A stretch of 43,139 nt of DNA from Corynebacterium stercoris (GTDB lineage: Bacteria; Actinomycetota; Actinomycetes; Mycobacteriales; Mycobacteriaceae), in assembly GCF_024160105.1 (NCBI RefSeq), contig NZ_JAMFTQ010000019.1:1-43139 (forward strand). Direction: 5' to 3'. The position numbers were made by a program, and so were the translations under genes. Below, one piece after another: positions 16,706 through 26,946 of the stretch; position 1 is the first letter of the stretch, and each line of letters opens with the position of its first letter. The notes below the pieces were generated by a model. The model made no database searches, was not told the DNA's origin, and saw nothing but the letters and a program-made list of their open reading frames with translations.

Positions 16706-17767
16706 GTGATTCGTATTGCCGTTATCTACGGTGGCCAGTCCACCGAGCACTCCATCTCCTGCATTTCTGCCGGCGCCATCATGGCGCACCTCCCCGCGGA
16801 GGAGTACGAGGTCTACCCGGTCGGCATCACCCGCGACGGCACCTGGGTCGAGGGCACCTTCGATCCCGTCGCCGGCGAGGCACTCCCCGAGGTCTCTTCG
16901 GGCAGGGCGTTACGCGTATCGACGTCACCTGCCACCCGCGGACAGTTCACGGACGCCGCCACCGGTGAGGTCACCGCGACGGTGGACGTCATCTTCCCGG
17001 TCCTGCACGGCAAGTACGGCGAGGATGGCACCATCCAGGGCCTCTTCGAACTTTCCGGCATCCCCTACGTCGGCCCTGGTGTGCTCGCCTCCGCGTGCGG
17101 GATGGATAAGGAGTTCACCAAAAAAGTCGTCGCCGCCGAAGGTATCCCGGTTGCGGACGGCATCCTGCTGCGCTCCGGCGAGCGCACCGACCTCACCGCC
17201 GAGGAGCGCGACCGCCTCGGCCTGCCCGTGTTTGTCAAGCCCTGCAACGGCGGCTCCTCCATCGGTGTCTCCAAGGTCGACGACTGGGCCGAGCTGCCCG
17301 CCGCCATCGAGCTGGCCTTCGCCAACGACACCAAAGTGCTTGTCGAAGGCGCTCTCGTCGGCGACGAAGTCGAGGTTGGCGTACTCGAGTACCCGGACGG
17401 GCGCATCGCTGCCTCCGTCGCCGCGAAACTCAACGGCACCGACGATTCCGCCGAGGGCTTCTACGGTTTCGAGACGAAGTACCTCGAAGACCACGTCACC
17501 GCGACCATCCCCGCGCCCTACGACGCGGCGGCGACCGGGCTGCTCCAGCGCATGGCCGTCACCGCATTCCGCGCGCTGAACTGCAAGTCGCTCGCGCGCG
17601 TGGATTTCTTCGTCACCGACCGCGGCCCCGTGCTCAACGAGGTCAACACCATGCCCGGGTTCACCCCGATCTCCATGTACCCGCAGGTCTGGCAGGCCAG
17701 CGGCCTCGCATACCCCGAGCTCCTCGACGTACTCGTCCGCACCGCGCTGGCCCGCACCGCGCGCTAG
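16706..17767 (+). CDS. ddl: D-alanine--D-alanine ligase
   Basis: The 353-residue ATP-grasp ligase makes the D-Ala-D-Ala dipeptide of peptidoglycan. Signature blocks are GGQSTEHSISCISA at the N-terminus, PVLHGKYGEDGTIQGLFEL, VFVKPCNGGSSIGVSKV, and the metal-binding C-terminal segment R-V-D-F-F-V with LNEVNTMPGFTPISMYP. The GTG start is set by a -10 box 6 nt upstream. The frame is open far upstream as a shadow of gpsA, so the start had to be chosen by promoter position and homology (VIRIAVIYGGQ). Confidence 0.95.
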   Translation: MIRIAVIYGGQSTEHSISCISAGAIMAHLPAEEYEVYPVGITRDGTWVEGTFDPVAGEALPEVSSGRALRVSTSPATRGQFTDAATGEVTATVDVIFPVLHGKYGEDGTIQGLFELSGIPYVGPGVLASACGMDKEFTKKVVAAEGIPVADGILLRSGERTDLTAEERDRLGLPVFVKPCNGGSSIGVSKVDDWAELPAAIELAFANDTKVLVEGALVGDEVEVGVLEYPDGRIAASVAAKLNGTDDSAEGFYGFETKYLEDHVTATIPAPYDAAATGLLQRMAVTAFRALNCKSLARVDFFVTDRGPVLNEVNTMPGFTPISMYPQVWQASGLAYPELLDVLVRTALARTAR

Positions 17768-17774
17768 CGCCCGC

Positions 17775-18692
17775 CTACTTCGCCGGGACGCTCGCGCTGA
17801 TCAGCTCGGTGAGGTTGGTGATCGCCTCGTTGCCGCTATCGAGTGGCAGGTAGGCGGCCAGCATCGCCTCGCGGCCCAAGGCGTACATGGTCCGGCCCGC
17901 TGGGCCGCCGCTGGCGAGCGGGTCCTCGAACCACGGGATGTCGTTGATCTGGGTCAGCTGCGCGCCGGGCGCGTAGGCCTCCGGTTCGGCGACACCGCAA
18001 CGCAGCACGATCGGTTCTTTGCCGGGTGAAGTCCACGCAAACGTGTGCTCTTCGCTGACGTCGAGACGCGAATAGCCCTCGGCGATGGCATCCGGCACCG
18101 CGAACGAGTCGCACCCAGTGGCGTCGCCAGCGGCGAGCTGGGAGAGCGGGGCGGGGGCGAGGGCCACGTCGGCGACGGGGAGGGCAGCGGTGTCGATGTC
18201 GTCGACGGGGGTCGTACCGGAGCTGAGCTGGGCCGTGTCCGCGGTGACGGCGACGACGGGGGAGCGGTCGGTGGTGAACCAGGTGGCCGTCGTGCTGCCG
18301 GCGACATCGTCGACGCGCAGCCACCGCTGCCCGCCGATCGTTTCAGGCTGGGCGTATGCGTGGAACTGCAGCGGCCATTCCACGCCGCAGCGCACGGTCA
18401 CTCGCTCGGTGGAGGAACGCTGCCAGGCGGCGGCGCCGGCGGGGGCGGGCTCGGCGAGCTCCGCGCGCGGATAGCCGAGCACCCGGTTCGGCAGCGCGGC
18501 GATGAACTCGGCGCACTCTGGTGAATCAGCAGCGGGCGACGGCAGTTCCGGCATCGCCACCGGCTGGTTGGCGGCCTCCTGGAACACGTAGCGCGCCCCG
18601 AAGAGCACGCCGAACACCAGCGCAAGGGCCAGCCCGAGGATGATGTAGATCGGGGTCCGGCTAATCTTGGCGCTAGTTTCCATCGAGCTCAT
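17775..18692 (-). CDS. DUF3515-family membrane-anchored protein
   Basis: The 305-residue protein has one N-terminal hydrophobic segment (IYIILGLALALVFGVLFGA, residues about 16-34) and an extracytoplasmic domain with repeated R-C-G-V contexts (TVRCGVEWPL, VLRCGVAEPE) and further cysteines. This matches the actinobacterial DUF3515 family, which is regularly found between ddl and thiL. Function is unknown; the neighbourhood suggests a cell-envelope role. The start ATG 18692 lies 8 nt after a minus-strand TAGACT box (18701-18706), again leaderless. It converges with ddl, with 7 nt between the stop codons. Confidence 0.8.
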   Translation of the reverse strand: MSSMETSAKISRTPIYIILGLALALVFGVLFGARYVFQEAANQPVAMPELPSPAADSPECAEFIAALPNRVLGYPRAELAEPAPAGAAAWQRSSTERVTVRCGVEWPLQFHAYAQPETIGGQRWLRVDDVAGSTTATWFTTDRSPVVAVTADTAQLSSGTTPVDDIDTAALPVADVALAPAPLSQLAAGDATGCDSFAVPDAIAEGYSRLDVSEEHTFAWTSPGKEPIVLRCGVAEPEAYAPGAQLTQINDIPWFEDPLASGGPAGRTMYALGREAMLAAYLPLDSGNEAITNLTELISASVPAK

Positions 18693-18727
18693 GGCGGCTC
18701 AGTCTACTGAAAGGCCAAGTCACCAAC

Positions 18728-19693
18728 GTGATTCGCACCGGGTTCCCAGACTTCGGCCCCACCCTCGAGGAGGTGGGCGAGCAGGGCGTGATCGAAGCGA
18801 TTGTCAGCGCAGCCCCGTCCGCCATCAACGGCGATGACGCGGCGGTATTCACACCAGCCGCGCCGAACTCCCGCGTGGTGGCCTCAACCGACATGCTGGT
18901 CGGCGGGCGCCACTTCAGCCCGGAGTACTCCACGCCGTTCCATGTGGGCAAGAAGGCAGTGGTGCAGAACTACGCCGACATTGAGGCGATGGGTGCGCGA
19001 CCCATCGCAGCGCTGCTCGCAATCTCCGCGCCCCCGAGCATGCCGGTGGCTGTCATCGAGGAGCTGGCGCGCGGGGTGGGCGAGATGACGGATGCGTGGT
19101 CCTCCGAACTCGTCGGCGGCGATGTCACATCCGGCAAGGAACTCGTCATCTCGGTGACAGCGATCGGCTCACTCGGCGGCAACCTGGACGCGCTGCGTCT
19201 GGATCGTGCGCGGCCGGGGCAGCGCGTGGTGGCGCACGGCAAGCTGGGGTATTCGGCGGCCGGGCTTGCGCTGCTGCAGTCGGGCAAGGAGATACCGGAG
19301 CGCTTCGAGCCGCTCGTCCACGCCCACCAGTGCCCGGAGATCACCCCAGGCCGCGGTGTGGTCGCGCGCTCCGCGGGTGCTACCGCCATGACCGACAACT
19401 CCGACGGGCTCATCAAAGACTTCGGCACCATGGCCCGCCGCTCCGAGGTGGGCATCGACCTGTCCTCCGTGGCGCTTTCACCCGACCGTCTCCTCGTGGA
19501 GGCCGGCCACTTCCTTGACGTCGACCCGTGGGAATGGGTGCTGTGCGGCGGCGAGGATCACACCCTCATCGGCACCTGCGACCGTTCCGCGCCCGTGGGT
19601 TTTCGCTCGATCGGCACCGTAACGCGCCAGCCGGGCGTGCGCATCGACGGCGACGAACCGAAATACACCGGCGGATGGGAGAGCTTTGGATGA
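18728..19693 (+). CDS. thiL: Thiamine-monophosphate kinase
   Basis: The 321-residue enzyme phosphorylates thiamine monophosphate to thiamine diphosphate. It belongs to the PurM/ThiL ATP-binding superfamily. Visible motifs are [11 protein letters not shown] (about 33-43), [53 protein letters not shown] and a late [12 protein letters not shown]. The GTG start lies 13 nt after a weak AAAGG. Its stop overlaps the ung start (ATGA at 19690-19693), so ung is translationally coupled. Confidence 0.93.
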   Translation: MIRTGFPDFGPTLEEVGEQGVIEAIVSAAPSAINGDDAAVFTPAAPNSRVVASTDMLVGGRHFSPEYSTPFHVGKKAVVQNYADIEAMGARPIAALLAISAPPSMPVAVIEELARGVGEMTDAWSSELVGGDVTSGKELVISVTAIGSLGGNLDALRLDRARPGQRVVAHGKLGYSAAGLALLQSGKEIPERFEPLVHAHQCPEITPGRGVVARSAGATAMTDNSDGLIKDFGTMARRSEVGIDLSSVALSPDRLLVEAGHFLDVDPWEWVLCGGEDHTLIGTCDRSAPVGFRSIGTVTRQPGVRIDGDEPKYTGGWESFG

Positions 19694-20334
19694 ACCTTCC
19701 GGTGCATGAAAGCTGGCAGGGCCCGCTCGCGAGCGTCGAAACGCAGATCCGTGCGATGGGTGATTTCCTGCGCACCCAAGACGAGTACCTGCCGCGCGGG
19801 CACGACATCCTGCGCGCGTTCCACCAGCCGTTCGACGACGTGCGCGTCCTCATCCTGGGCCAGGACCCGTACCCCACGCCGGGGCACCCGATGGGGCTTG
19901 CGTTCTCCACGCAACCGGGGGTGCCCGCCCCGCGCTCGCTGGTGAACATTTACAAGGAGCTTCTCGACGACTTGGGCATCCCGCCCCGCAACGACGGCGA
20001 CCTCTCCTCCTGGGCGACCCAGGGCATCATGCTGCTCAACCGGGTGCTCACGGTGCGTCCGGGTGCCCCCGGCTCGCACCGCGGGAAGGGCTGGGAAGCT
20101 GTAACCGAGGCGGCGATCCGGGCGCTGGCGGAACGCGACGCACCCTTGGTCGCCATTCTGTGGGGGCGCGATGCGCAGCAGGCCAAGGCGTTTCTGGGGG
20201 ACACGCCGGTCATTGCTTCGCCGCACCCTTCGCCGCTGTCGGCGAGCCGCGGATTCTTCGGTTCGCGTCCGTTCTCCCGTGCGAATGAGGCTCTCGTCAG
20301 CCAGGGCGCGGAGCCTGCCGACTGGTCGTTGTAA
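19690..20334 (+). CDS. ung: Uracil-DNA glycosylase, family 1
   Basis: The 214-residue enzyme removes uracil from DNA. Motif A ([18 protein letters not shown]) carries the catalytic Asp and the Tyr that shields thymine. Motif B ([13 protein letters not shown]) is the minor-groove leucine-loop region with the catalytic His. ATG 19690 overlaps the thiL stop. The TAA stop at 20332-20334 doubles as the first bases of the -10 box for the next gene. Confidence 0.95.
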   Translation: MNLPVHESWQGPLASVETQIRAMGDFLRTQDEYLPRGHDILRAFHQPFDDVRVLILGQDPYPTPGHPMGLAFSTQPGVPAPRSLVNIYKELLDDLGIPPRNDGDLSSWATQGIMLLNRVLTVRPGAPGSHRGKGWEAVTEAAIRALAERDAPLVAILWGRDAQQAKAFLGDTPVIASPHPSPLSASRGFFGSRPFSRANEALVSQGAEPADWSL

Positions 20335-20337
20335 ACT
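20332..20337 (+). promoter_or_regulatory. -10 box TAAACT overlapping the ung stop codon
   Basis: TAAACT uses the ung TAA stop and lies 8 nt before ATG 20346. No Shine-Dalgarno sequence precedes that ATG. Confidence 0.45.
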
Positions 20338-20345
20338 CTTCCGAC

Positions 20346-21941
20346 ATGGCACCAGCTCCCGCGTTCGACGGTCCGCGCCTGCTCGCATGGGCGCGGCGCG
20401 CCGCCGACGAGCTGAACCGACGGCGGGTGGAGATCAACGAGCTGAACGTCTTTCCCGTACCGGACGCGGACACCGGTTCCAACATGGCGCATACCATGGC
20501 GTCGGCGGTCGCGGAGGCCGACGATCTCGCATTTGACGCCCCGATTGAACAGGTTGCCTCGGCACTTGCCGTCGGCGCGGTGAAGGGCGCGCGCGGCAAC
20601 TCGGGTGTGGTGTTGTCGCAGGTCATCCGCGGGCTCGCCCAGTCCATGCACGCGGATACTCCGGGGGGCGTGGTGATTGCCGATGCACTGGCCGCCGCCG
20701 TCACCTTCGTGGACCGCGCTATCGCCGACCCCGTCGAGGGCACCGTGATCACGGTGCTGCGCGCCGCATCCGTCGCCGCGACGCAGGCTGTTGCGGAAGC
20801 GCAGGATCCGACGCAGCCGACGATTGAGAATGTCGCCGCAGCCGCCACCGAGGCCGCGCGCATCGCGCTGGCCAACACACCGTCACAGCTGGAGGTGCTC
20901 CGCGAAGCCGGCGTCGTGGACGCAGGCGGCACCGGGTTGGTTGTCCTGCTCGAGGCCTTGACCGATGAGGCTGGCGGCGGCCCGCAGCCCGCGCTGACTG
21001 GGCAGCACAAAGCGGCGGCCGGCCCAGCCGGGGCAGCTGCAGCTGACCACCACGGCATTGGCGGCAACATCGAGGTCATGTTCATGTTCGACGGCGACCT
21101 CGACGCCCTGGAGCGCGCCCTCGCCCCGCTCGGCGACAGCCTGGTCATCGCCCGGATCGGTGAGGGTACCGGCAAAGTGCACATCCACTCCACCAGCGCC
21201 GGCCAGGTGATCGAGCAGGCCTACGGGGCGGGCGCGGTGAGCGACCTGCGCCTCGAGGTCCTGCCTCCGGAGCCGACGACCCACGCCCCAGAACGCCTCA
21301 TCATCGCCGTCACCCCGCCCGGCTCACTCACCGCGCTCTACGAAGAGTTCGGCGCGCTCACCGTCGCGCCCGGCCCCGACGCGGTCGCCGACATTCTCGC
21401 TGCCATCCGCCGCTCCGGCGCCAGTGAGGTGTTGCTCTTGCCCAACGGGCTTCTCGACGGACGCAATCTCGCCGCCGTCGAAAAGGCCGCCGGCGCGTTC
21501 GAGCAGACGGTGACCCTGCTGCCCACCGTGCGCCTTGTCTCCGGGATCGCGGCGCTGACGGTGCACGATCCGGCGCAGCCGCTGGCCACCGCCGCGTTCA
21601 CCATGTCCGAGGCCGCCGGGGAGATGCGCACCGCCGTCGCCCACCGCGCGCCGCGGGCCGGACTGATCCAGGGCGGCGCCGTGGCGAAGGGCGACGTTGT
21701 AGTGACGTCGCACGGTGAAACCGTCTGCATCGACGAGGATGCGCTGCGCGCCGTCGAGGGCACTTGCGCCCGCTTCCTGGAGCACGGCGGGGAGCAAGTC
21801 ACCATCCTTTACGACCCACAGGAGCCGGGCGCGGAGGAAGCGAACGAGGTGCTCGGCCAGCTGGCCGAGCGTCTTGGAGTCGAAGTTATGGCGTACCCCG
21901 CCGACGGCCTCGGCGCGATTGCGGAGATCGGGGTGGAGTAA
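20346..21941 (+). CDS. DAK2-domain protein (FakA/YloV-like)
   Basis: The 531-residue protein starts with a DAK2 (dihydroxyacetone-kinase-like, ATP-binding) domain: FPVPDADTGSNMAHTM holds the Asp residues that bind Mg-ATP, and GARGNSGVVLSQ follows. A middle domain and a C-terminal DegV-like FakA domain come next. In Firmicutes, FakA phosphorylates fatty acids held by FakB partners. Whether this actinobacterial homologue does so is not established by the sequence. It abuts recG, whose GTG start immediately follows its TAA. Confidence 0.85.
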   Translation: MAPAPAFDGPRLLAWARRAADELNRRRVEINELNVFPVPDADTGSNMAHTMASAVAEADDLAFDAPIEQVASALAVGAVKGARGNSGVVLSQVIRGLAQSMHADTPGGVVIADALAAAVTFVDRAIADPVEGTVITVLRAASVAATQAVAEAQDPTQPTIENVAAAATEAARIALANTPSQLEVLREAGVVDAGGTGLVVLLEALTDEAGGGPQPALTGQHKAAAGPAGAAAADHHGIGGNIEVMFMFDGDLDALERALAPLGDSLVIARIGEGTGKVHIHSTSAGQVIEQAYGAGAVSDLRLEVLPPEPTTHAPERLIIAVTPPGSLTALYEEFGALTVAPGPDAVADILAAIRRSGASEVLLLPNGLLDGRNLAAVEKAAGAFEQTVTLLPTVRLVSGIAALTVHDPAQPLATAAFTMSEAAGEMRTAVAHRAPRAGLIQGGAVAKGDVVVTSHGETVCIDEDALRAVEGTCARFLEHGGEQVTILYDPQEPGAEEANEVLGQLAERLGVEVMAYPADGLGAIAEIGVE

Positions 21942-24044
21942 GTGCTGGGATTCGACGACGCGCGGCCGCTCAACCTGGTCATCCCGCTGAAGCAGGCGCG
22001 CGCTCTGGCGAAGCACTTAGACATCCACACCGTCGGAGATCTGCTCAAGCACTATCCGCGCCGCTATCTGCACTACGGCACCGGCGCCGATCTCGAGGGC
22101 CTGGGAAAGGGCGACACGCTCAACATCATCGGTACCGTCACTGGCACCCACCTGATCCCGAACCGGAAGCAGCCGAAGCGGCCGATCTTCAAGGTCCGGC
22201 TCAGCGACGGCCACCGGGACTTCGCCGCCACCTTTTTCGGCTCCCATTACGCGCAGCGCGTGCTCACCGAAGGCCGCCGCGCGATGTTCACCGGCAAGCT
22301 CGACTGGTTCAACGGCGAACCGCAGCTCCAGCACCCGGACTTCGTGCTTCTCGACGGTCCCACAGAGGCAACCGGCTCGCTCCGCCAGCTCTCCTACTTC
22401 GGCGACCTCGAGGAGATCCTCGCCGGCAAGGAATGGATGCCCATCTACCCGGCCACCAAGCTGGTAAGCACCTGGACGATCATGGGTGCGGTCTACGCCG
22501 TGCTCAAGGACCTCGACCCGATCGAGGAACCGCTCGGCTTTACCCCGATTGGACACTTGCCGCTCAACTCCGCGATCCACCAGATCCACTTCCCGGGGCC
22601 GAAAGGGCCGGGCCCGGCGGTGGAGCGGTTGAAATACGACGAAGCCCTCTCCGTCGCGCTGGCGATGGGCGTGCGCCGCGCGGACCTCGCCCACCACACC
22701 GCCCCGGCGTTGCCCAGGAAAGAGGGCGGCGACCAGGACACGCTGCTGCGCGCGCTGCCGTTCCCGCTGACAGCGGGCCAGCAGGAGGTGCTCACCGAAA
22801 TCTCCCGAGACATGGCGGAGACGCTGCCGATGAGCCGCCTGCTCCAGGGCGAGGTCGGCTCCGGAAAAACCATCGTGGCGCTCATCGCCATGCTGCAAGC
22901 CATCGACAACGGCGCGCAGTGCGCGCTGCTCGCGCCCACCGAGGTGTTGGTGATGCAGCATGCCCGCTCACTCACCGAGACGCTCTTGCGCGCCGGCGTG
23001 CCCGCCCGCGTCGTCGCGCTCACCGGCTCGCTGCCCGCGGCCGCGAAGCAGGATGCGCTCTTGAAAATCATGACGGGGGAGGCGGATATCGTCGTCGGCA
23101 CGCATGCCCTGATCCAGGAGGGCGTGGAGTTTTTCAAGCTCGGCATGATCGTGGTCGATGAGCAGCACCGCTTCGGCGTGGAGCAGCGCGATCAGCTGCG
23201 CGCGAAGGCGGGGGAGACCACCCCGCACTTGCTGGTGATGACGGCGACACCGATTCCGCGGACCATCGCGATCACGGTCTTCGGCGACCTCGCCGTCTCG
23301 ACGCTGTCGGAACTTCCCGGCGGGCGCAAGCCGATCCAGTCGTTTGTGGTGCCAGAGTTCCGCGCGAAGTGGGTGGACCGTGCCTGGGAGAAAATCCGCG
23401 AGGAGGTCGCCGCCGGGCACCAGGTGTACATCGTGTGCCCGCGCATCGACGGCGCAGGCGGCGTAACCGAAACTGCTGCGCTGCTCGCCACCGGCGAGCT
23501 GAAGGAGCTCGAGATCGCGGTGCTGCACGGGCGCATGAAGGGCGAGGAGAAGGACGCGGTGATGAGCGCGTTCTCCGCGGGCGCGATCGACGTGCTGGTC
23601 TCCACCACCGTGATCGAGGTCGGCGTCGACGTGCCGAACGCGACCGTGATGATGGTCCGCGAATCCGAGCACTTCGGCGTGTCCCAGCTCCACCAGCTGC
23701 GCGGGCGCGTCGGCCGCGGCGGCAACCAATCCATCTGTTTCTTCCACACCACGGCCGAGCAGGGGAGCCCCTCCTACGAGCGCGTCGCGTCTGTTGCAGA
23801 GACTTCCGACGGCTTCGCGCTCGCCGAGCTGGATCTGCTCACCCGCCGGGAAGGTGACGTGCTGGGCACCGAACAGTCCGGCATCGCCCGCACCCTCAAG
23901 TTGGTGAACCTGGTGGATGATTACGCGGTTGTGAAGCGGGCCTACAACGACGCCGCCGGTATCATCGCCAACAATCTCGCCTTCGCCCGCGCCGCAACCG
24001 CGAGCTTCAGGCCGGAAGACTTCGAGTATTTGGATAAGAGCTAG
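21942..24044 (+). CDS. recG: ATP-dependent DNA helicase RecG
   Basis: The 700-residue helicase remodels stalled forks and Holliday junctions. The N-terminal wedge/OB domain occupies about residues 40-200. Walker A is GEVGSGKT at 303-310, motif II is DEQH at 406-409, motif III is MTATPIPRT, and motif VI is QLHQLRGRVGRGG. The GTG start follows the previous stop directly. rsmD starts 2 nt after the recG stop, giving an apparent DAK2-recG-rsmD-coaD operon. Confidence 0.96.
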   Translation: MLGFDDARPLNLVIPLKQARALAKHLDIHTVGDLLKHYPRRYLHYGTGADLEGLGKGDTLNIIGTVTGTHLIPNRKQPKRPIFKVRLSDGHRDFAATFFGSHYAQRVLTEGRRAMFTGKLDWFNGEPQLQHPDFVLLDGPTEATGSLRQLSYFGDLEEILAGKEWMPIYPATKLVSTWTIMGAVYAVLKDLDPIEEPLGFTPIGHLPLNSAIHQIHFPGPKGPGPAVERLKYDEALSVALAMGVRRADLAHHTAPALPRKEGGDQDTLLRALPFPLTAGQQEVLTEISRDMAETLPMSRLLQGEVGSGKTIVALIAMLQAIDNGAQCALLAPTEVLVMQHARSLTETLLRAGVPARVVALTGSLPAAAKQDALLKIMTGEADIVVGTHALIQEGVEFFKLGMIVVDEQHRFGVEQRDQLRAKAGETTPHLLVMTATPIPRTIAITVFGDLAVSTLSELPGGRKPIQSFVVPEFRAKWVDRAWEKIREEVAAGHQVYIVCPRIDGAGGVTETAALLATGELKELEIAVLHGRMKGEEKDAVMSAFSAGAIDVLVSTTVIEVGVDVPNATVMMVRESEHFGVSQLHQLRGRVGRGGNQSICFFHTTAEQGSPSYERVASVAETSDGFALAELDLLTRREGDVLGTEQSGIARTLKLVNLVDDYAVVKRAYNDAAGIIANNLAFARAATASFRPEDFEYLDKS

Positions 24045-24046
24045 TT

Positions 24047-24640
24047 ATGTCGATGAACCGCATCATCTCGGGTGAGGCCCGGGGCCGCAAGATCAAGGTG
24101 CCGCCGGAGGGCACGCGCCCGACGTCGGACCGCGCCCGCGAGGGCCTGTTCTCCTCCCTGCAGGTGCGGTTCGGCTTCGTCGGCCAGCGGGTGCTGGACC
24201 TGTTCTCCGGCTCCGGTGCCCTGGGGCTCGAGGCGGCCTCGCGCGGCGCGGATGAGGTCGTGCTGGTGGAAAACGATCCGCGAGCCGTGCAGGTCATCGA
24301 GTACAACATCGGCGTTGTCGGCCACCCGAACGTGCGCGTGGAGCCGGTTAGGGCATCGACGTACGTGGCGCGCGCCCCGCGCAAGCACTTCACGATGGTG
24401 CTCGCCGACCCGCCGTACGACCTGGCCGACGAAGCCGTCGCCGAGATGGTCGAGGCGCTCAAGCCCACGCTTGCCGACGGTGCCGTCGTCGTCATCGAGC
24501 GCCACCGCGAAAGCCCCGAAACCGCCTGGCCGCGGGAATTCACCCCGACCGGCCAAAAGCTGAAGAAGCGCCTGTACGGCATCGCCCGCATGGACATGGC
24601 GGTCTACTCGGATCCGGAGTCCGCCGAGGAAGGAGCATAA
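24047..24640 (+). CDS. rsmD: 16S rRNA (guanine(966)-N2)-methyltransferase
   Basis: The 197-residue SAM-dependent enzyme methylates G966 of 16S rRNA. Visible motifs are RIISGEARGRKIKVP and RPTSDRAREGLFSSL at the N-terminus, LDLFSGSGALGLEAASRGA (SAM site), and the catalytic D-P-P-Y in LADPPYDLADE. It lies 2 nt after recG and 1 nt before coaD, a conserved pairing. Confidence 0.95.
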   Translation: MSMNRIISGEARGRKIKVPPEGTRPTSDRAREGLFSSLQVRFGFVGQRVLDLFSGSGALGLEAASRGADEVVLVENDPRAVQVIEYNIGVVGHPNVRVEPVRASTYVARAPRKHFTMVLADPPYDLADEAVAEMVEALKPTLADGAVVVIERHRESPETAWPREFTPTGQKLKKRLYGIARMDMAVYSDPESAEEGA

Positions 24641-24641
24641 G

Positions 24642-25118
24642 TTGACCACCGCAGTCTGCCCCGGGTCGTTCGACCCGATCACCAACGGCCACCTCGACAT
24701 CGTCACCCGCGCCTCGCGCCACTTCGACGAGGTCATCGTCCTGGTCACAGGCAACCCCGCCAAGCAGTCGGGGCTGTTCACTATCGACGAACGCGTTGAG
24801 CTCATCCGCGAAGTAACCGCCGACAATCCCCGCGTGCGCGTGGACAACTGGGGCGGCCTCCTCGTGGATTACACCAGCGCCCACGGCGTGACCGCGCTGG
24901 TGAAGGGCCTGCGCACCGCCCTCGACTACGAGTACGAGCTGCCGATGGCGCAGATGAACCGCCGGCTGACCGGCGTGGACACGTACTTCTTGCTTACCGA
25001 CGAAAAGTACGGCTACATCTCCTCGTCCCTGACCAAGGAAGTGGCCAAGTACGGCGGCGACATCACCGGCCTCGTGCCGGAGCACGTCCGCAAGGCGATG
25101 CTGAAGAAGTTCCGCTAA
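24642..25118 (+). CDS. coaD: Phosphopantetheine adenylyltransferase
   Basis: The 158-residue nucleotidyltransferase makes dephospho-CoA from 4'-phosphopantetheine and ATP. The T/HxGH-type motif lies in GSFDPITNGHLDIV, and the ISSSLTKEVAKYGGD block is the second signature. The start is TTG 24642, with GGAGCA upstream. It is an unusual codon, but it gives the standard N-terminus TTAVCPGSFDP. It is co-transcribed with rsmD. Confidence 0.95.
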   Translation: MTTAVCPGSFDPITNGHLDIVTRASRHFDEVIVLVTGNPAKQSGLFTIDERVELIREVTADNPRVRVDNWGGLLVDYTSAHGVTALVKGLRTALDYEYELPMAQMNRRLTGVDTYFLLTDEKYGYISSSLTKEVAKYGGDITGLVPEHVRKAMLKKFR

Positions 25119-25134
25119 AAGCGCTGGCGCTCCG

Positions 25135-25878
25135 GTGACCTGGATCCTTATCGGCCTGTTCTTGGCCGTTGCCCTCGGCGCGGGCCTGCAGCGCATCTCG
25201 GGCATGGGTATGGGGTTGATTGCCGCGCCCGTGCTCTCGCTGTTGCTCGGGCCTATCGACGGCATCGTTCTCGTCAACGTCCTCGCCGTGATTAACGCCA
25301 CGGCCAATACGTGGGGAATGCGCGCCAACATTGACTGGTCCAAGTTCTGGCCCATCGCCGGCGCGCTCATTATCGGAGTCATCCCTGGCGCGTGGATCAT
25401 CCCGCGAGTGTCCACTGCGGTCCTGCAGATCCTGATCGGCGTGCTGTTGCTCGTGGCCCTGAGCGTGGTCACGCTCGGGAAGCGCTACGTGCCCCGCATC
25501 GAGGGCGTTGTGCCCGCCGCCATCTCCGGCGCGGTCGGCGGCTTCATGAACACGCTTTCCGGTGTCGCTGGCCCCGCGATCACCGTGTACGCGCAGGCCG
25601 CGCGCTGGGATCAGCGCACCTACGCCGCCACCATTCAGCCGATCTTCCTGGTCGGCGGCGCGCTGTCGTTCCTCGGCAAGGAGCTCTCCGGGGCGGCCGA
25701 CATGGGCGGCATCCACCCCGCCGTCTGGGCTGCCACACTACTCGGGCTTCTCCTCGGCGTTATCGTCGGCAAGGCTTTGGCCCCGCGCGTCCCCGCACCG
25801 AAGGCGCGCCGCATCGCGCTGGGCCTCGCATTCTTCGGCGGCGCGACGGCGCTCGTCCGCGGCCTCTTCGCCCTTTAA
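25135..25878 (+). CDS. TauE/SafE-family membrane exporter
   Basis: The 247-residue protein has about eight hydrophobic segments and the internal duplication typical of TauE/SafE proteins, which export sulphite, sulphoacetate or related anions. Characteristic parts are GAGLQRISGMGMGLIAAPVLSLLLGP and GAVGGFMNTLSGVAGPAITVY, one in each half. The start is GTG 25135, 16 nt after coaD. Substrate unknown. It may be read through from the coaD operon. Confidence 0.85.
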   Translation: MTWILIGLFLAVALGAGLQRISGMGMGLIAAPVLSLLLGPIDGIVLVNVLAVINATANTWGMRANIDWSKFWPIAGALIIGVIPGAWIIPRVSTAVLQILIGVLLLVALSVVTLGKRYVPRIEGVVPAAISGAVGGFMNTLSGVAGPAITVYAQAARWDQRTYAATIQPIFLVGGALSFLGKELSGAADMGGIHPAVWAATLLGLLLGVIVGKALAPRVPAPKARRIALGLAFFGGATALVRGLFAL

Positions 25879-26079
25879 ACCCCGCCCCAGTCCCCGCCAC
25901 TCACCCCGAGCCCCGCGGCGCCGCGTGCACGGCTTCCCGGCGCCGGGAGACACTTTCCTTTATGGTAATGCGCTACATATTGGGCTTCGCACACAAGTGT
26001 GCGCCACCCACACATAACGGGGAGGAACCGCCACAATAATCCGCGAAATCAAATATTTACCCCATTGCGGAAACACAAA
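25879..26079. other. Non-coding stretch with a perfect palindrome and a hairpin
   Basis: This gap holds a perfect 14-bp palindrome (TCCCGGCGCCGGGA, 25935-25948) followed by a pyrimidine-rich run, a candidate terminator for the TauE gene. A GCACAC-AA-GTGTGC hairpin lies near 25989-26002. GGGGAGGAA near 26021 is not followed by any usable start codon. I see no gene here. Confidence 0.4.
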
Positions 26080-26109
26080 GGGTCTCCCCGAAAACCATCG
26101 GGAAGACCC
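26080..26109 (-). terminator. Terminator of the amino-acid ABC operon
   Basis: An 11-bp stem with one mismatch (26080-26090 with 26099-26109, 8-nt loop) is followed on the minus strand by TTTGTGTTT. It lies about 60 nt downstream of the ATPase stop. Confidence 0.7.
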
Positions 26110-26169
26110 ATGCTAGGAAGCGCAGCGCCCGGCAAAACCAAAGCAAATCCGGGGCAGCAGCCTCGCGGG

Positions 26170-26943
<774 letters not shown>

Positions 26944-26946
26944 GGC

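Noticed and set aside
25962..26039. 25-codon ORF starting MVMRYILGFAHKC
   Set aside because: No ribosome-binding site, and no sign of coding beyond chance in this short gap; the region is better explained by hairpins.
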